The position numbers and the translations under genes were made by a program. A DNA stretch of 64,000 bases from Paraburkholderia fynbosensis. GTDB taxonomy: Bacteria; Pseudomonadota; Gammaproteobacteria; Burkholderiales; Burkholderiaceae. The stretch is from positions 372,001 through 436,000 of the forward strand of contig NZ_CADIKI010000002.1 in the NCBI RefSeq assembly GCF_902859935.1. Reading direction: 5' to 3'. This document shows positions 29,600 through 39,961 of the stretch, piece after piece. Every line of letters starts with the position of its first letter. Position 1 is the stretch's first letter. The notes beneath the pieces are model-generated. The model was not told the DNA's origin and made no database searches. It saw only the letters and a program-made list of their open reading frames with translations.

Positions 29600-29790
29600 A
29601 CGTGTGAGCGGGCGGGGCGCAGACGCCGGAAGCGCCGAACCCGAAGCACCCTTCAGAAAGCTCGATCAGGAAGCGCTGCAGAGTTAGCCGAAAACCCGGC
29701 AAATATTCGCCGCACCGGGTATTCGTCCGGAAAAATTCCGTTGCGCGTCGCGTTGCCGTCGTGCATCGCGCTGCGCGCGGTTGCGCTCGC

Positions 29791-29979
29791 TCAGGTCAGC
29801 GACGGCAGGAATTCCAGCAGCAGGAAACACAGCATCCCGCCGACCAGAGCGCCGATCAGGTTCGGCGAATATTTGTGCCGCAGCCGCATGATGAGCACCA
29901 GTGCGCCGACCAACAGCAGCCCGAAGCATACGAAAGCAACCATCACGTGCGAGATCGTATTGGTGTCGACGATGTGCAT
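29791..29979 (-). CDS. Small two-helix membrane protein
   Basis: A 62-residue protein with two hydrophobic helices: VMVAFVCFGLLLVGALVLI at residues 12-30 and LIGALVGGMLCFLLLEF near the C-terminus. A basic loop (RLRHKYS) joins them. AAGGAGG lies seven bases before the ATG, strong support for translation. I do not recognise a function. It stands alone between the SDR-like gene and the pseudouridine synthase, both hundreds of bases away. Confidence 0.72.
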   Translation of the reverse strand: MHIVDTNTISHVMVAFVCFGLLLVGALVLIMRLRHKYSPNLIGALVGGMLCFLLLEFLPSLT

Positions 29980-30149
29980 GGTGCCCCTCCTTGCAAACCT
30001 TTTGTAGTCGTTTGTTTAGACGAGTATAGGGCGCGGTGTAAGGAAGAGCATGCTGCAACGCAGCGGTTCTGCGAACCGCCGCTCGAATCGTTCCCGCAGC
30101 TCGACGGGCTTTTCCTGCCGCATCAAGACCTTAAGCAGGCGCTAGCGGT

Positions 30150-30860
30150 TTACCCGCTCCGTAGAGAATCGAGGTCGGCTTCGTCGAGCCATTGCCAGGC
30201 GCCGGGCGCGAGCGCCGTGGGCAACGCGAGTCCGCCGATCCGCTCGCGATGCAGCGCTTCGCAACGATTGCCGGCTGCGGCGATCATCCGCTTGACCTGG
30301 TGGTACTTGCCTTCCATCACGGTGAGCGCGAGCGTGTGCGCGTCGCGCGCTTCGGCGTCGACGGCGGCGCTCGGCCTGGTCTCACCATGCAGCAGCACGC
30401 CGCTGCGCAGCGCGCTCAATTGCGCGTCGTCGAGCGGATGACGCGTGGTCGCGACGTACAGCTTCGGCACTTTGCGTTTCGGCGACGTGAACAGGTGGAC
30501 GAACTTGCCGTCGTCGGAGAGCAGCAGCAGGCCGGTCGTGTCCTGGTCGAGCCGGCCTACGCATTGCACGCCGCGCTCGGCGAACTGCGGCGGCAACAGG
30601 CTGAACACGCTCAGATGATGTTGCGGATCGCGCGAACACTCGTAGCCGGCGGGCTTGTTCAGCAGCAGATACGCATGCTCGCGATACGGCCAGACGACGC
30701 CGTCCACGCTGAAGCGCAGGGTGTCGTCATGGGTCGGGAAATCGGCGTCGGCGTCGGTGCACACAGCGCCGCCGATGCTCACGCGCGCATCGGCGATCAG
30801 CGCCCGGCATTGGCGGCGCGAGCCGAAACCTTGAGTGAAGAGAATGCTTTCGAGATTCAT
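30150..30860 (-). CDS. rsuA: RsuA-family 16S rRNA pseudouridine synthase
   Basis: A 236-residue enzyme that isomerises uridine to pseudouridine in rRNA. The N-terminal S4-like RNA-binding region is ILFTQGFGSRRQCRALIADARV. The catalytic motif is VGRLDQDTTGLLLLSDDG with Asp in RLDQDT, followed by KVPKLYVATT and EGKYHQVKRMIAAAGN, typical of the RsuA/RluB/E/F group. The ATG at 30860 starts the S4 domain; the upstream open frame is not protein-like. The 16S target is inferred from family resemblance. Confidence 0.88.
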   Translation of the reverse strand: MNLESILFTQGFGSRRQCRALIADARVSIGGAVCTDADADFPTHDDTLRFSVDGVVWPYREHAYLLLNKPAGYECSRDPQHHLSVFSLLPPQFAERGVQCVGRLDQDTTGLLLLSDDGKFVHLFTSPKRKVPKLYVATTRHPLDDAQLSALRSGVLLHGETRPSAAVDAEARDAHTLALTVMEGKYHQVKRMIAAAGNRCEALHRERIGGLALPTALAPGAWQWLDEADLDSLRSG

Positions 30861-30952
30861 GGCGAGCGAAGAATAACACCGCAAGAAGCGGAGCGCCCCG
30901 CGGCGCCGGACGGACGACGATGGACTCCCCACCATCACGCAGGAGTTCATCG

Positions 30953-32203
30953 ATGCCCGCCATGTCTTCATCATCCGCGATCCGATTGCCGGCCGTCTTC
31001 CAGCGGCTCGCGTGGTCGAATCTGGCCGCGCAATCGGCCGAGCAGATCAGTCTCGCCGCCGCGCCGCTCGTCGCGGTGTTCGCGCTCGGCGCCGACGCGC
31101 GCGGTACGGGGCTTCTGCAAACCGCACAGACGCTGCCGTTTCTGTTGCTGTCGATCCCGCTCGGCGTGTGGGCGGACCGCCGCTCGCGCCGCATGTTGAT
31201 GACGCTCGCCGAAAGCGTGCGCGTGTTCGCGATGCTATGCGTGCTGCTGCTCGTGATGACGCATGCGCTGAGCCTGCCGTTGCTCGCCGCGCTCGGTTTC
31301 ATCGCGGCGACGGGCACCGTGGCCTACAACGTCGCCGCGCCATCGCTGGTGCCGTCCATCGTGCCGCGCGAAGCGTACGCGAGCGCGAACGGCCGGCTCG
31401 AACTCGCGCGCAGCGTCGCGTATTCCGCGGGGCCGGCGGTGGGTGGATTGCTGGTCGGCTGGATTGGCGCGGGCTGGGCCTACGGTTGCGCGGCGGCCTT
31501 GTCGGCGCTGGCCGTCGCGTTGCTGGCGGGACTGCGCGAACCGCCGCGCGCGGCCGCTCCCGCGCGCCACTTCATGCTCGAGCTACGCGACGGCACAAGC
31601 TTCGTGCTGCGCGACGAGTTGCTGCGGCCGATGCTCGCGACCGCGGTGTTCTTCAACCTTGGCTTCTTCATCCTGCAGGCGGTGTATGTGCCGTACGCGG
31701 TGCATCGGCTGGGGCTGAGCGCCTCGGCGGTCGGCGTGACGCTCGGCGCTTATGGCGTCGGCATGGTGTGCGGCGCGCTGGCCGCGCCCGCCATCGCGCG
31801 ACGGCTCGCGTTCGGCCGCGTGCTGATCATCGGGCCATCGTGCGGTCTGCTCGCCTCGCTCGTGATGGTGGCGACGCTCGTCGCACCGTCGTTCTGGCTC
31901 GCGACGGCGAGCTTCTTCCTGCTCGGCGCCGGACCGATCCTGTGGGTGGTCGGCTCCACGACGCTGCGCCAGGCGATCACCCCGGAGCGCATGATGGGCC
32001 GCGTCTCCGCGCTCATCAGCACCGCCACCTATGGCGCGCGGCCAGTGGGTGCGCTCCTCGGCGCGGCGCTCAGCGCGCGCTGGAATGTCGACGCCTGCCT
32101 GGTCGCGGCAGCGGCGGCTTTTTTCGTGCAGGCGCTGATCATCGTGATGTCGCCAGCGGCGCGGCTTGTGAGTGTTCCGGATCGGACAGCCATGGCCTGC
32201 TGA
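30953..32203 (+). CDS. MFS transporter (EntS-like exporter class)
   Basis: A 416-residue major facilitator with 12 predicted helices. The loop-2 signature is GVWADRRSRRMLMTLAES, and ARSVAYSAGPAVGGLLVGW is typical of the MFS_3 group that includes the enterobactin exporter EntS. Substrate is unknown and no siderophore genes are nearby. The start at 30953 follows CAGGAG by eight bases; the in-frame ATG at 30920 has no such site. It lies just upstream of, but is not obviously linked to, the RpiR operon. Confidence 0.85.
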   Translation: MPAMSSSSAIRLPAVFQRLAWSNLAAQSAEQISLAAAPLVAVFALGADARGTGLLQTAQTLPFLLLSIPLGVWADRRSRRMLMTLAESVRVFAMLCVLLLVMTHALSLPLLAALGFIAATGTVAYNVAAPSLVPSIVPREAYASANGRLELARSVAYSAGPAVGGLLVGWIGAGWAYGCAAALSALAVALLAGLREPPRAAAPARHFMLELRDGTSFVLRDELLRPMLATAVFFNLGFFILQAVYVPYAVHRLGLSASAVGVTLGAYGVGMVCGALAAPAIARRLAFGRVLIIGPSCGLLASLVMVATLVAPSFWLATASFFLLGAGPILWVVGSTTLRQAITPERMMGRVSALISTATYGARPVGALLGAALSARWNVDACLVAAAAAFFVQALIIVMSPAARLVSVPDRTAMAC

Positions 32204-32243
32204 CTGCGTTGTCCTTCAACAGTCTCCGCAAAAACCCTCGAAA

Positions 32244-32287
32244 ATGAAAATGAATTTTTTTCCATGGTGTTTTCATGTAAATATACT
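32244..32287 (+). promoter_or_regulatory. Promoter and probable operator of the RpiR peptide operon
   Basis: TTTCCA (32259) and TATACT (32282) are separated by 17 bases in an unusually AT-rich stretch. An inverted repeat ATGAAAA (32244-32250) with TTTTCAT (32270-32276) overlaps the promoter. RpiR/MurR-family regulators bind AT-rich inverted repeats of this sort, so autoregulation is likely; this is inference. Confidence 0.55.
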
Positions 32288-32328
32288 TTCATGCATTCCA
32301 ACTACAACCGTCGCGCAGACACACTCGC

Positions 32329-33321
32329 ATGATCGACCATCCTTCCGCCGCATCCCGTCACGCCGAGCAGGCCATTGCCGCGCGCATCGCCGCGGCCATG
32401 CCGACGCTGACGCCGATTCACCGGCGCATGGGCGACTACGTGCTGGCCAATCTGTTTCGCGCGGCGACCATGCGGATCGACGAGCTGGCGAGCGTGGTCG
32501 GCGCGTCAGTGGCGACGGCGAACCGCTTTGCCCGCGCGCTCGGTTTCGACGGCTATCCGCAGTTCCGCGAAGCACTGGTACGCGGCTTCGAAGCGACGCT
32601 CGCACCGGTCGAGCGCCTGCGCAACGCGCAGGAGTCGCTCGCGGCCGGCGACGATCTGGTCGACGCATCGCTGGAGCAGGCCGCCAACAACCTGCAGGCG
32701 ACGCGCACCGCGATCAACCGCGCCGCCGCTGACGCCGCCGTCGAAGCGATCATCGCCGCGCGCCGCGTGTTCGTGCTCGGCTACGGCGCCAGCGCGTTTC
32801 TCGCCGGTCTGATGGAACACGGCCTGATGCCGTATCACGACAACGTGCAGTCGCTCGCGCTGATCGGCGGGCCGTCGCATGCGGCGCGGCGTCTGTTCGC
32901 GTCGAACGAAAACGATCTCGTGATCGGCATTGCGTTTCCGCGCTATGTCGAAGACACGATCGAACTCGCGCGCCGTGCCGCCAGCCGGGGCGCCCGCGTG
33001 CTGGCGCTGACCGACGGTCCGCATTCGCCGCTCGCGCAATTCGCGAGTCTCTCGCTTTATGTCCGCACCGACCGGCGGCTCGCGGCGAACGCCGATTCCG
33101 CCGTGCTGGCGGTAATCGAAGCGCTCTGCGACGCGCTCGCGTATCGCGCCCAACGCTCGGTGAAGGCCGCCGCCGAGGTCAGCGAATTCGTGCTGCCGTG
33201 GCTCGTCGAGCCGCAGGCCGGTCCGAGCGACGCAGCGGGCGAACCCGCGCGCGTCACGAGCCGCGCGCCGCGCGCCACCCGCACCCCCCGTACCACCAGC
33301 ACTCCCAAAACGAAACGATGA
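32329..33321 (+). CDS. MurR/RpiR-family transcriptional regulator
   Basis: A 330-residue regulator with an N-terminal HTH_6 domain (RIDELASVVGASVATANRFARALGF-type helix-turn-helix, residues about 50-74) and a C-terminal SIS domain (RVFVLGYGASAFLAG, VIGIAFPRYVEDTIEL). SIS domains usually bind phosphosugars, but several RpiR members control peptide or amino-acid genes. The last 30 residues are a Pro/Thr/Arg-rich tail. Its stop overlaps the isoaspartyl peptidase start, so it is cotranscribed with the peptide genes and probably controls them. Confidence 0.9.
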   Translation: MIDHPSAASRHAEQAIAARIAAAMPTLTPIHRRMGDYVLANLFRAATMRIDELASVVGASVATANRFARALGFDGYPQFREALVRGFEATLAPVERLRNAQESLAAGDDLVDASLEQAANNLQATRTAINRAAADAAVEAIIAARRVFVLGYGASAFLAGLMEHGLMPYHDNVQSLALIGGPSHAARRLFASNENDLVIGIAFPRYVEDTIELARRAASRGARVLALTDGPHSPLAQFASLSLYVRTDRRLAANADSAVLAVIEALCDALAYRAQRSVKAAAEVSEFVLPWLVEPQAGPSDAAGEPARVTSRAPRATRTPRTTSTPKTKR

Positions 33322-34316
33322 ACTCCAACGCAGTCATTGCCATTCACGGCGGGGCGGGAACGATCCTGCGCGCGTCGATGTCGGCCGGTGCCGAAACCGA
33401 ATACCACGCGGCGCTGCATGCAGTGCTGAGCGCCGGCCAGCGCGTGCTCGCCGACGGCGGCAGCGCGCTCGACGCGGTCAGCGAAGCCGTGCGGCTGCTC
33501 GAAGATTGCCCGCTCTTCAACGCGGGACATGGCGCGGTCTACACGGCCGCCGGCACCCACGAACTCGACGCCGCCATCATGGACGGCAGCACGCTCGAAG
33601 CCGGCGCGATCTGCTGTGTGAAGCGCGTGCGCAATCCAGTTCTGGCCGCACGTCGCGTGCTCGAACGCAGCGAGCACGTGCTATTCACCGGCGAAGGCGC
33701 GGAGGCGTTCGCCGCCGCGCAAGGGCTCGAATTCGTCGAGCCCGCGTACTTCGATACCGAAGCACGTCATCGTCAGTGGCTGCTCGCGCGTGATCAGCAG
33801 CGCGCGGTGCTCGATCACGACGGCGCCACGCTCGCCGCGGCATCGCCGGCGAATCAAGGCGATGGCGAACCGACACCGCATGAGCCGATCGATCCGAACC
33901 GCAAGTTCGGCACCGTCGGCGCGGTCGCGCTCGACCGGCACGGCCACGTGGCGGCGGCCACTTCGACGGGTGGCGTCACCAACAAGCAGGTCGGCCGGGT
34001 CGGCGATACGCCGCTGATCGGCGCGGGCTGCTATGCGGACGACGCGACCTGTGCGGTCTCGACCACCGGCTCCGGCGAAATGTTCATGCGTATGGTCGCC
34101 GCTTACGACGTCGCCGCGCAGATGGCCTATCGCCATGTCTCGCTGCAGGAAGCGGCCTACGACGTCGTGATGAACCGTCTGCCGAAGATCGACGGCCGCG
34201 GCGGTCTGATCGCCGTCGACGCGCGCGGTAACGTCACGCTGCCGTTCAATACCGAAGGCATGTACCGCGGTTTCGCGCGGCTCGGCGAAACACCGGTGAC
34301 GGCGATCTACCGCTAG
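33318..34316 (+). CDS. iaaA: Isoaspartyl peptidase/L-asparaginase (Ntn hydrolase)
   Basis: A 332-residue plant-type asparaginase that cleaves beta-aspartyl dipeptides and, more weakly, asparagine. It is made as a precursor that self-cleaves before the nucleophile T199 ([11 protein letters not shown]). IHGGAGT at the N-terminus, [13 protein letters not shown], and [20 protein letters not shown] are diagnostic. A Ser/Gly-rich linker precedes the cleavage site as expected. The ATG at 33318 overlaps the regulator stop (ATGA). The gene order iaaA-gsiABCD matches E. coli, where it precedes the glutathione importer. Confidence 0.95.
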   Translation: MNSNAVIAIHGGAGTILRASMSAGAETEYHAALHAVLSAGQRVLADGGSALDAVSEAVRLLEDCPLFNAGHGAVYTAAGTHELDAAIMDGSTLEAGAICCVKRVRNPVLAARRVLERSEHVLFTGEGAEAFAAAQGLEFVEPAYFDTEARHRQWLLARDQQRAVLDHDGATLAAASPANQGDGEPTPHEPIDPNRKFGTVGAVALDRHGHVAAATSTGGVTNKQVGRVGDTPLIGAGCYADDATCAVSTTGSGEMFMRMVAAYDVAAQMAYRHVSLQEAAYDVVMNRLPKIDGRGGLIAVDARGNVTLPFNTEGMYRGFARLGETPVTAIYR

Positions 34317-34384
34317 CGCGCGACATCCCGCTGGAAGTTTTGCCAGAACCTACGTTAGCCGCGTTCGAAATCAAAGGAACCACC

Positions 34385-36307
34385 GTGCCGACTCCCTCGC
34401 ACACTGCCCGTCCGCTTATCGAAACCTTGCCGCCGCAACGCGTGCTCGCGGTCGACGATCTGTCGGTCGCGTTTCGCCGCGGCAACTCGACCTTCAACGC
34501 GGTGCGCAATCTGTCGCTGACTGTCGAGCGCGGCGAGACGCTGGCGATCGTCGGCGAATCGGGCTCGGGCAAATCGGTGACTTCGCTCGCGTTGATGCGG
34601 CTGATCGAGCATGGCGGCGGGCGTCTTGCCGGCGGCAGCATCGCATTCCGGCGCCGCGACGGCAGCGTGCTCGACCTCGCGCAAGCGTCGTCCGGCACGA
34701 TGCGCTCGATTCGCGGCGCTGACATCGCGATGATCTTCCAGGAGCCGATGACCTCGCTCAATCCGGTCTTCACCGTCGGCGACCAGATCAGCGAAGCGAT
34801 CGCGTTGCATCAGGGCAAGAGCCGTCAGGCCGCCCATGCCGAAACGCTGCGGCTGCTCGAACTGGTTCGGATTCCTGAGGCACGGCGGGTGGCCGCGCGC
34901 TTTCCGCATCAACTGTCGGGCGGCATGCGTCAGCGCGTGATGATCGCAATGGCGTTGTCGTGCAAGCCCGCGCTGCTGATTGCCGACGAGCCGACTACCG
35001 CGCTCGACGTGACGATTCAGGCGCAGATCCTGCAACTGATCCGCGGCTTGCAGGACGAGATGAACATGGGCGTGATCTTCATCACGCACGACATGGGCGT
35101 GGTGGCCGAGGTGGCCGATCGCGTGCTGGTGATGTACCGCGGCGAAAAGGTCGAAGCGGGCGCGTCGGATGCGCTGTTCGCCGCGCCCTCGCATCCTTAT
35201 ACCAAGGCGCTGCTGGCGGCCGTGCCGCGCCTGGGTGCGATGCAGGGCACCGATCAACCCGCGCGCTTTCCGATTCTCACCGTCGAACAGGCGAGCCTGA
35301 GCGGCGCCGTGCAGGCCGTGCAGTCCGCCGCAGCGATCGCCGACGCGGCGCAGCCGCTGGTGCGGCAAGACACGCCGCCGATTCTGCGCGTGCGCGATCT
35401 CGTCACGCGCTTTCCGGTACGCAGCGGTATGTTCGGCCGCATGACGGGACGTGTGCATGCGGTCGAAAAAGTCAGCTTCGATTTGCGGCCGGGCGAAACG
35501 CTCGCGCTGGTCGGCGAATCGGGTTGCGGCAAGTCGACGACGGGCCGCTCGCTGCTGCGCCTCGTAGAAAGTCAGAGCGGCTCGATCGAATTCGACGGCA
35601 AGGAAATCAGTTCGCTGACCGGCCCCGCGTTGCAGGCGCTGCGGCGCGATATCCAGTTCATTTTCCAGGACCCGTTCGCGTCGCTGAATCCGCGGTTGAC
35701 GGTCGGCTTTTCGATCATGGAGCCGCTGCTCGTGCACGGCGTCGCGCAGGGCGCACAAGCGCAGGCGCGGGTCGCCTGGCTGCTCGAAAAAGTCGGCTTG
35801 CCGGCCGAAGCCGCGCGCCGCTATCCGCACGAATTCTCCGGCGGGCAGCGCCAGCGCATCGCGATTGCACGCGCGCTCGCGTTGAATCCGAAAGTCGTGA
35901 TCGCCGATGAATCCGTGTCCGCGCTCGACGTGTCGGTGCAGGCGCAGATCGTCAATCTGATGCTCGATCTGCAGCGCGAACTCGGTGTCGCGTATCTGTT
36001 CATTTCGCACGACATGGCGGTGGTCGAGCGCGTCAGTCATCGCGTCGCGGTGATGTATCTCGGCCAGATCGTCGAGATCGGGCCGCGCCGCGCGGTGTTC
36101 GAAGCACCGCAGCATCCGTACACGAGAAAGCTGATGGGCGCGGTGCCGGTCGCCGATCCGGCGCGCCGGCACGCCAAACGCATGCTCGCCGCCGACGACA
36201 TTCCGAGCCCGATCCGCGCGCTCGGGGACGAGCCGGTCGTCGCGCCGCTGGTGGCGGTGGGACCGGATCACTACGTGGCGCAGCATCGCGTCGGCGGGGC
36301 TTACTGA
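34385..36307 (+). CDS. gsiA: Dipeptide/glutathione ABC transporter ATP-binding protein (double ATPase)
   Basis: A 640-residue protein with two fused ABC ATPase domains. The first has [24 protein letters not shown] and [12 protein letters not shown]. The second has [25 protein letters not shown] and [12 protein letters not shown]. Each ends in the oligopeptide-transporter C-terminal motif ([16 protein letters not shown]). This matches GsiA. A GTG at 34385 with AAAGGA upstream is preferred; a TTG at 34340 is possible and adds 15 residues. It energises the GsiC-GsiD pore. Confidence 0.92.
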   Translation: MPTPSHTARPLIETLPPQRVLAVDDLSVAFRRGNSTFNAVRNLSLTVERGETLAIVGESGSGKSVTSLALMRLIEHGGGRLAGGSIAFRRRDGSVLDLAQASSGTMRSIRGADIAMIFQEPMTSLNPVFTVGDQISEAIALHQGKSRQAAHAETLRLLELVRIPEARRVAARFPHQLSGGMRQRVMIAMALSCKPALLIADEPTTALDVTIQAQILQLIRGLQDEMNMGVIFITHDMGVVAEVADRVLVMYRGEKVEAGASDALFAAPSHPYTKALLAAVPRLGAMQGTDQPARFPILTVEQASLSGAVQAVQSAAAIADAAQPLVRQDTPPILRVRDLVTRFPVRSGMFGRMTGRVHAVEKVSFDLRPGETLALVGESGCGKSTTGRSLLRLVESQSGSIEFDGKEISSLTGPALQALRRDIQFIFQDPFASLNPRLTVGFSIMEPLLVHGVAQGAQAQARVAWLLEKVGLPAEAARRYPHEFSGGQRQRIAIARALALNPKVVIADESVSALDVSVQAQIVNLMLDLQRELGVAYLFISHDMAVVERVSHRVAVMYLGQIVEIGPRRAVFEAPQHPYTRKLMGAVPVADPARRHAKRMLAADDIPSPIRALGDEPVVAPLVAVGPDHYVAQHRVGGAY

Positions 36308-36456
36308 GGCGCGAGACCTGCAGAAGACCCGAAGCGCAGAACCGAAGCCAAAGAATCGCAGCACAACGTAAAGCAGAACGCAGCGCAAAACCCGAAGCAA
36401 AAACGAGCCTCTCGCAACCTCAACTCTGTTTCATCTTGCAGCCTGGAGCCAACCTC
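36308..36456 (+). other. Purine/C-rich, U-poor linker between gsiA and gsiB
   Basis: About 110 bases after gsiA consist of degenerate repeats of CGAAGC, GCAGAAC and AAAGC with almost no T. The transcript here would be unstructured. It ends in GGAG before gsiB. It may uncouple translation of the ATPase and binding-protein genes, or be a Rho-loading or endonuclease-sensitive stretch; no direct evidence. Confidence 0.4.
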
Positions 36457-38019
36457 ATGAACCTGCTGGTCCCGTCTTCTCCGTTTCGTTTGCGCGCGCT
36501 GGTCAGCGGCGGCGCGGTGGTGTTCGCGATGCTCGCGGGCAATGCGGCGCACGCCGACACCACGGCCGTGATGGCCGTCGCCTCGACCTTCACGACGCTC
36601 GATCCGTACGATGCCAACGACACGCTGTCGCAAGCGGTCGCGAAGTCGTTCTATCAAGGGCTGTTCGGCTTCGACAAAGACATGAAGCTGGTCAACGTGC
36701 TGGCCGAGAGCTACGAGGCGAGTCCGGATGCGAAGGTCTACACGTTCAAGCTGCGCCATGGCGTGAAGTTCCAGGACGGCACCGATTTCAACGCGGCGGC
36801 CGTGAAAGCGAACTTCGACCGCGTCACCGATCCGGCGAACAAGCGCAAGCGCTACAACATGTTCAGCCGCATCGAGAAGACCGAAGTGGTCGATCCGTAC
36901 ACGGTGAAGGTCACGCTGAAAACGCCGTTCTCCGCGTTCGTCAACGTGCTCGCGCATCCGTCGGCGGTGATGATCTCGCCGGACGCGCTGAAGAAATACG
37001 GCAAGGACATCGCGTTCCATCCGGTGGGCACGGGTCCGTTCGAACTCGTGAAGTGGGATCCGGCGGGCGATCTGACGGTGAAGAAGTTCGCCGGCTACTG
37101 GAAGAAGGGCTATCCGAAGATCGACGCGATCGACTGGAAGCCGGTGGTCGACAACAACACACGCGCCGCGCTGATGCGTACCGGCGAAGCGGATTTCGCG
37201 TTCCAGGTGCCGTTCGAACAGGCCGCGCAATTGCAGTCGAGCCCGAAGGTCGACCTGATCGCATCACCGTCGATCATTCAGCGCTACATCAGCCTGAACG
37301 TGAACCAGAAGCCGTTCGACAACCCGAAGGTGCGCGAAGCGCTGAACTATGCGGTCAACAAGGAAGCGCTGAGCAAGGTCGTGTTCGCTGGCTACGCGAC
37401 GCCGGCCGACGGCGTGGTGCCGCAAGGCGTCGACTACGCGACCAGGCTCGGGCCTTGGCCGTACGATCCGGCCAAGGCGCGTGCGTTGCTGAAGGAAGCG
37501 GGCTATCCGAACGGTTTCGAAACCACGCTGTGGTCGGCGTATAACTACTCGACCGCGCAGAAGGTGATCCAGTTCGTGCAGCAGCAGCTCGCGCAAGTCG
37601 GCATCAAGGCGCAGGTCGAAGCGCTCGAAGCGGGGCAGCGTGTCGCCAAGGTGGAGAGCGCTCAAGACCCGGCTACCGCGCCGGTGCGGATGTATTACAC
37701 GGGCTGGTCATCGTCGACCGGTGAGGCCGACTGGGCGGTCACACCGCTCCTCGCGTCCGTCTCGTTTCCGCCGAAGATGGTCAATACCGCGTACTACAAG
37801 AACGACACCGTCGACAGCGATCTGAAGCAGGCGCTCGAAACCACCGACCGCACGCAGAAGGCCGCGCTTTACACCGATGCGCAAAAGCGCATCTGGGCCG
37901 ACGCGCCGTGGATCTTCCTCGTCAAGGAGAAGGTGGTGTACGCGCGCAGCAAGCGTCTGTCGGGCGCGTACGTCGCGCCGGACGGCTCGTTCAATTTCGA
38001 CGAAATCGCGATCAGATAA
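36457..38019 (+). CDS. gsiB: Dipeptide/glutathione ABC transporter substrate-binding protein
   Basis: A 520-residue periplasmic SBP_bac_5 protein. The signal peptide has a basic start, a hydrophobic core ([11 protein letters not shown]) and an AHA cleavage site near residue 28. The mature protein has [20 protein letters not shown] and the peptide-binding family segments [21 protein letters not shown] and [14 protein letters not shown]. The family binds di-/oligopeptides or glutathione; with flanking isoaspartyl and D-aminopeptidases, the ligand here may be an unusual peptide. GGAG precedes the ATG by eight bases. Confidence 0.92.
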   Translation: MNLLVPSSPFRLRALVSGGAVVFAMLAGNAAHADTTAVMAVASTFTTLDPYDANDTLSQAVAKSFYQGLFGFDKDMKLVNVLAESYEASPDAKVYTFKLRHGVKFQDGTDFNAAAVKANFDRVTDPANKRKRYNMFSRIEKTEVVDPYTVKVTLKTPFSAFVNVLAHPSAVMISPDALKKYGKDIAFHPVGTGPFELVKWDPAGDLTVKKFAGYWKKGYPKIDAIDWKPVVDNNTRAALMRTGEADFAFQVPFEQAAQLQSSPKVDLIASPSIIQRYISLNVNQKPFDNPKVREALNYAVNKEALSKVVFAGYATPADGVVPQGVDYATRLGPWPYDPAKARALLKEAGYPNGFETTLWSAYNYSTAQKVIQFVQQQLAQVGIKAQVEALEAGQRVAKVESAQDPATAPVRMYYTGWSSSTGEADWAVTPLLASVSFPPKMVNTAYYKNDTVDSDLKQALETTDRTQKAALYTDAQKRIWADAPWIFLVKEKVVYARSKRLSGAYVAPDGSFNFDEIAIR

Positions 38020-38031
38020 TGCGTTGAGGGC

Positions 38032-38067
38032 TCGTCCCGGCGTATTCGATGAAATACGCCGGGACGA
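38032..38067 (+). repeat. Long perfect hairpin between gsiB and gsiC
   Basis: Arms TCGTCCCGGCGTATT (38032-38046) and its exact complement (38053-38067) enclose a six-base loop. There is no T-run, so it is not a standard terminator. Its position right after the binding-protein gene resembles mRNA-stabilising hairpins that raise binding-protein levels over the permeases. Confidence 0.8.
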
Positions 38068-38127
38068 TAGCCGCGCTACCGCCGGTCTCGACTCTTCGTT
38101 GCCCGTATCACTGCCGGATTGGGTTCC

Positions 38128-39048
38128 ATGCTGAACTTCCTCGTCAAACGTTTTTATGGCCTGCTGCCGACGCTCTTCATCGTCGCCGTGCTGGTCTTTC
38201 TGTTCGTGCATCTGCTGCCGGGCGACCCGGCGCGGCTTGCCGCCGGTCCCGAAGCGGACGAGGCGACGGTTGCGCTGGTGCGCGCCGATCTCGGTCTCGA
38301 CCGGCCGATGCCGCAGCAGTTCGCCCACTTCTTCTGGCGCATCGCGCACGGCGATTTTGGTATCTCGACGCGCAGCAAGCGGCCCGTCAGCCAGGAAATC
38401 GCCGAGCGCTTCATGCCGACGCTGCTGCTCACGCTCGCCAGCATGGCATGGGCGGTCGTGATCGGGATGACGCTCGGCATCGTGTCGGCGGTGTGGCGCA
38501 ACCGCTGGCCCGACCGGCTCGGCATGACGCTCGCGGTGTCCGGTATTTCGTTTCCGGCGTTCGCGCTCGGCATGCTGCTCATGGAGATTTTCTCGGTGAA
38601 GCTCGGCTGGCTGCCGATCGTCGCCGACGGCTCCTGGCAGAGCTACGTGCTGCCGTCGCTCACGCTCGGCGCGGCGGTGGCCGCCGTGATGGCGCGCTTC
38701 ACGCGGGCGTCGTTCGTCGAAGTGATGCACGAGGACTTCGTGCGCACCGCGCGTGCCAAGGGTGTGCCTGAGCGGCTCGTGATCGTCAAACACTGCCTGC
38801 GCAATGCGCTGATTCCCGTTATCACGATGATGGGTCTGCAGTTCGGTTTTCTGCTGGGCGGCTCGATCGTGGTCGAAGTGGTGTTCAACTGGCCGGGGCT
38901 CGGGCGCCTGCTGGTGGATGCCGTATCGATGCGCGACTATCCGGTGATTCAGGCCGAAGTGTTGTTGTTCTCGCTCGAATTCATCATCATCAATCTGGTC
39001 GTGGACGTGCTGTACGCCGTGATCAATCCGACCATCCGTTTCAAGTGA
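38128..39048 (+). CDS. gsiC: Dipeptide/glutathione ABC transporter permease GsiC
   Basis: Inner-membrane permease of 306 residues of the DppB/OppB/GsiC class. It starts [20 protein letters not shown], has [14 protein letters not shown] after helix 1, the [25 protein letters not shown] coupling loop, and about six helices. The ATG at 38128 is chosen over a TTG three codons earlier. It lies seven bases before gsiD. Confidence 0.94.
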   Translation: MLNFLVKRFYGLLPTLFIVAVLVFLFVHLLPGDPARLAAGPEADEATVALVRADLGLDRPMPQQFAHFFWRIAHGDFGISTRSKRPVSQEIAERFMPTLLLTLASMAWAVVIGMTLGIVSAVWRNRWPDRLGMTLAVSGISFPAFALGMLLMEIFSVKLGWLPIVADGSWQSYVLPSLTLGAAVAAVMARFTRASFVEVMHEDFVRTARAKGVPERLVIVKHCLRNALIPVITMMGLQFGFLLGGSIVVEVVFNWPGLGRLLVDAVSMRDYPVIQAEVLLFSLEFIIINLVVDVLYAVINPTIRFK

Positions 39049-39055
39049 GGCCTGC

Positions 39056-39961
39056 ATGAGCACGACCGTGACCGAGTCGAATGTGGCCGACGCCGCGTCC
39101 GCCGAACGCGTTATCCGCACACCGTGGAGCGAGTTCTGGCGCAAATTCCGCAAGCAGCACGTGGCGCTCGCCGCCGGCATTTTCGTGCTGCTGCTGATCG
39201 CAGTCGCGATTGCCGCGCCGCATATCGTGCCGTACGACCCGGAGAATTTCTTCGACTACGACCCGCTGAACGCGGGGCCGTCCGCTGCGCACTGGTTCGG
39301 CGTCGACTCGCTGGGCCGCGATATTTTCAGCCGCATTCTCGCAGGCTCGCGTATCTCGCTCGAAGCGGGCTTTCTGTCGGTGGCGATCGGCGCGGTGATC
39401 GGCACGTTCTTCGGGCTGCTGGCCGGTTACTACGAGGGCTGGTGGGATCGCATCACGATGCGCGTCGCCGATGTGCTGTTCGCGTTCCCCGGCATTCTGC
39501 TGGCGATCGGCGTGGTGGCGATTCTCGGCAACGGCATGATCAACGTGATCTGCGCGGTGGCGATCTTCAGCATTCCCGCCTTCGCGCGGCTCGTGCGCGG
39601 CAACACGCTGATGCTCAAGCAGCTCACGTATATCGAAGCGGCGCGCAGCATCGGCGCGTCGGACTGGACCATCATCGTGCGGCACATTCTGCCGGGTACG
39701 ATCTCGTCGATAGTGGTGTACTTCACGATGCGCATCGGCACGTCGATCATCACTGCGGCCAGCCTGTCGTTTCTCGGCTTGGGCGCACAGCCGCCGACCC
39801 CCGAGTGGGGCGCGATGCTCAACGAAGCGCGCGCCGACATGGTGACCGCGCCGCATATCGCGCTGTTCCCGAGTCTCGCGATTTTCCTCACCGTGCTCGC
39901 GTTCAATCTGCTCGGCGACGGCTTGCGCGATGCGCTCGACCCGAAGCTCGACCGGCCATGA
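39056..39961 (+). CDS. gsiD: Dipeptide/glutathione ABC transporter permease GsiD
   Basis: The second permease (301 residues), DppC/OppC/GsiD class. It has the N-terminal conserved segment [41 protein letters not shown], and the coupling loop [20 protein letters not shown]. The C-terminal [21 protein letters not shown] is typical. Its stop overlaps the DmpA-like start (ATGA), tying uptake to hydrolysis. Confidence 0.94.
   Translation: MSTTVTESNVADAASAERVIRTPWSEFWRKFRKQHVALAAGIFVLLLIAVAIAAPHIVPYDPENFFDYDPLNAGPSAAHWFGVDSLGRDIFSRILAGSRISLEAGFLSVAIGAVIGTFFGLLAGYYEGWWDRITMRVADVLFAFPGILLAIGVVAILGNGMINVICAVAIFSIPAFARLVRGNTLMLKQLTYIEAARSIGASDWTIIVRHILPGTISSIVVYFTMRIGTSIITAASLSFLGLGAQPPTPEWGAMLNEARADMVTAPHIALFPSLAIFLTVLAFNLLGDGLRDALDPKLDRP

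Noticed and set aside
34355..36400. 681-codon frame opposite gsiA
   Set aside because: Antisense shadow of the duplicated ABC ATPase; composition is that of complement codons.
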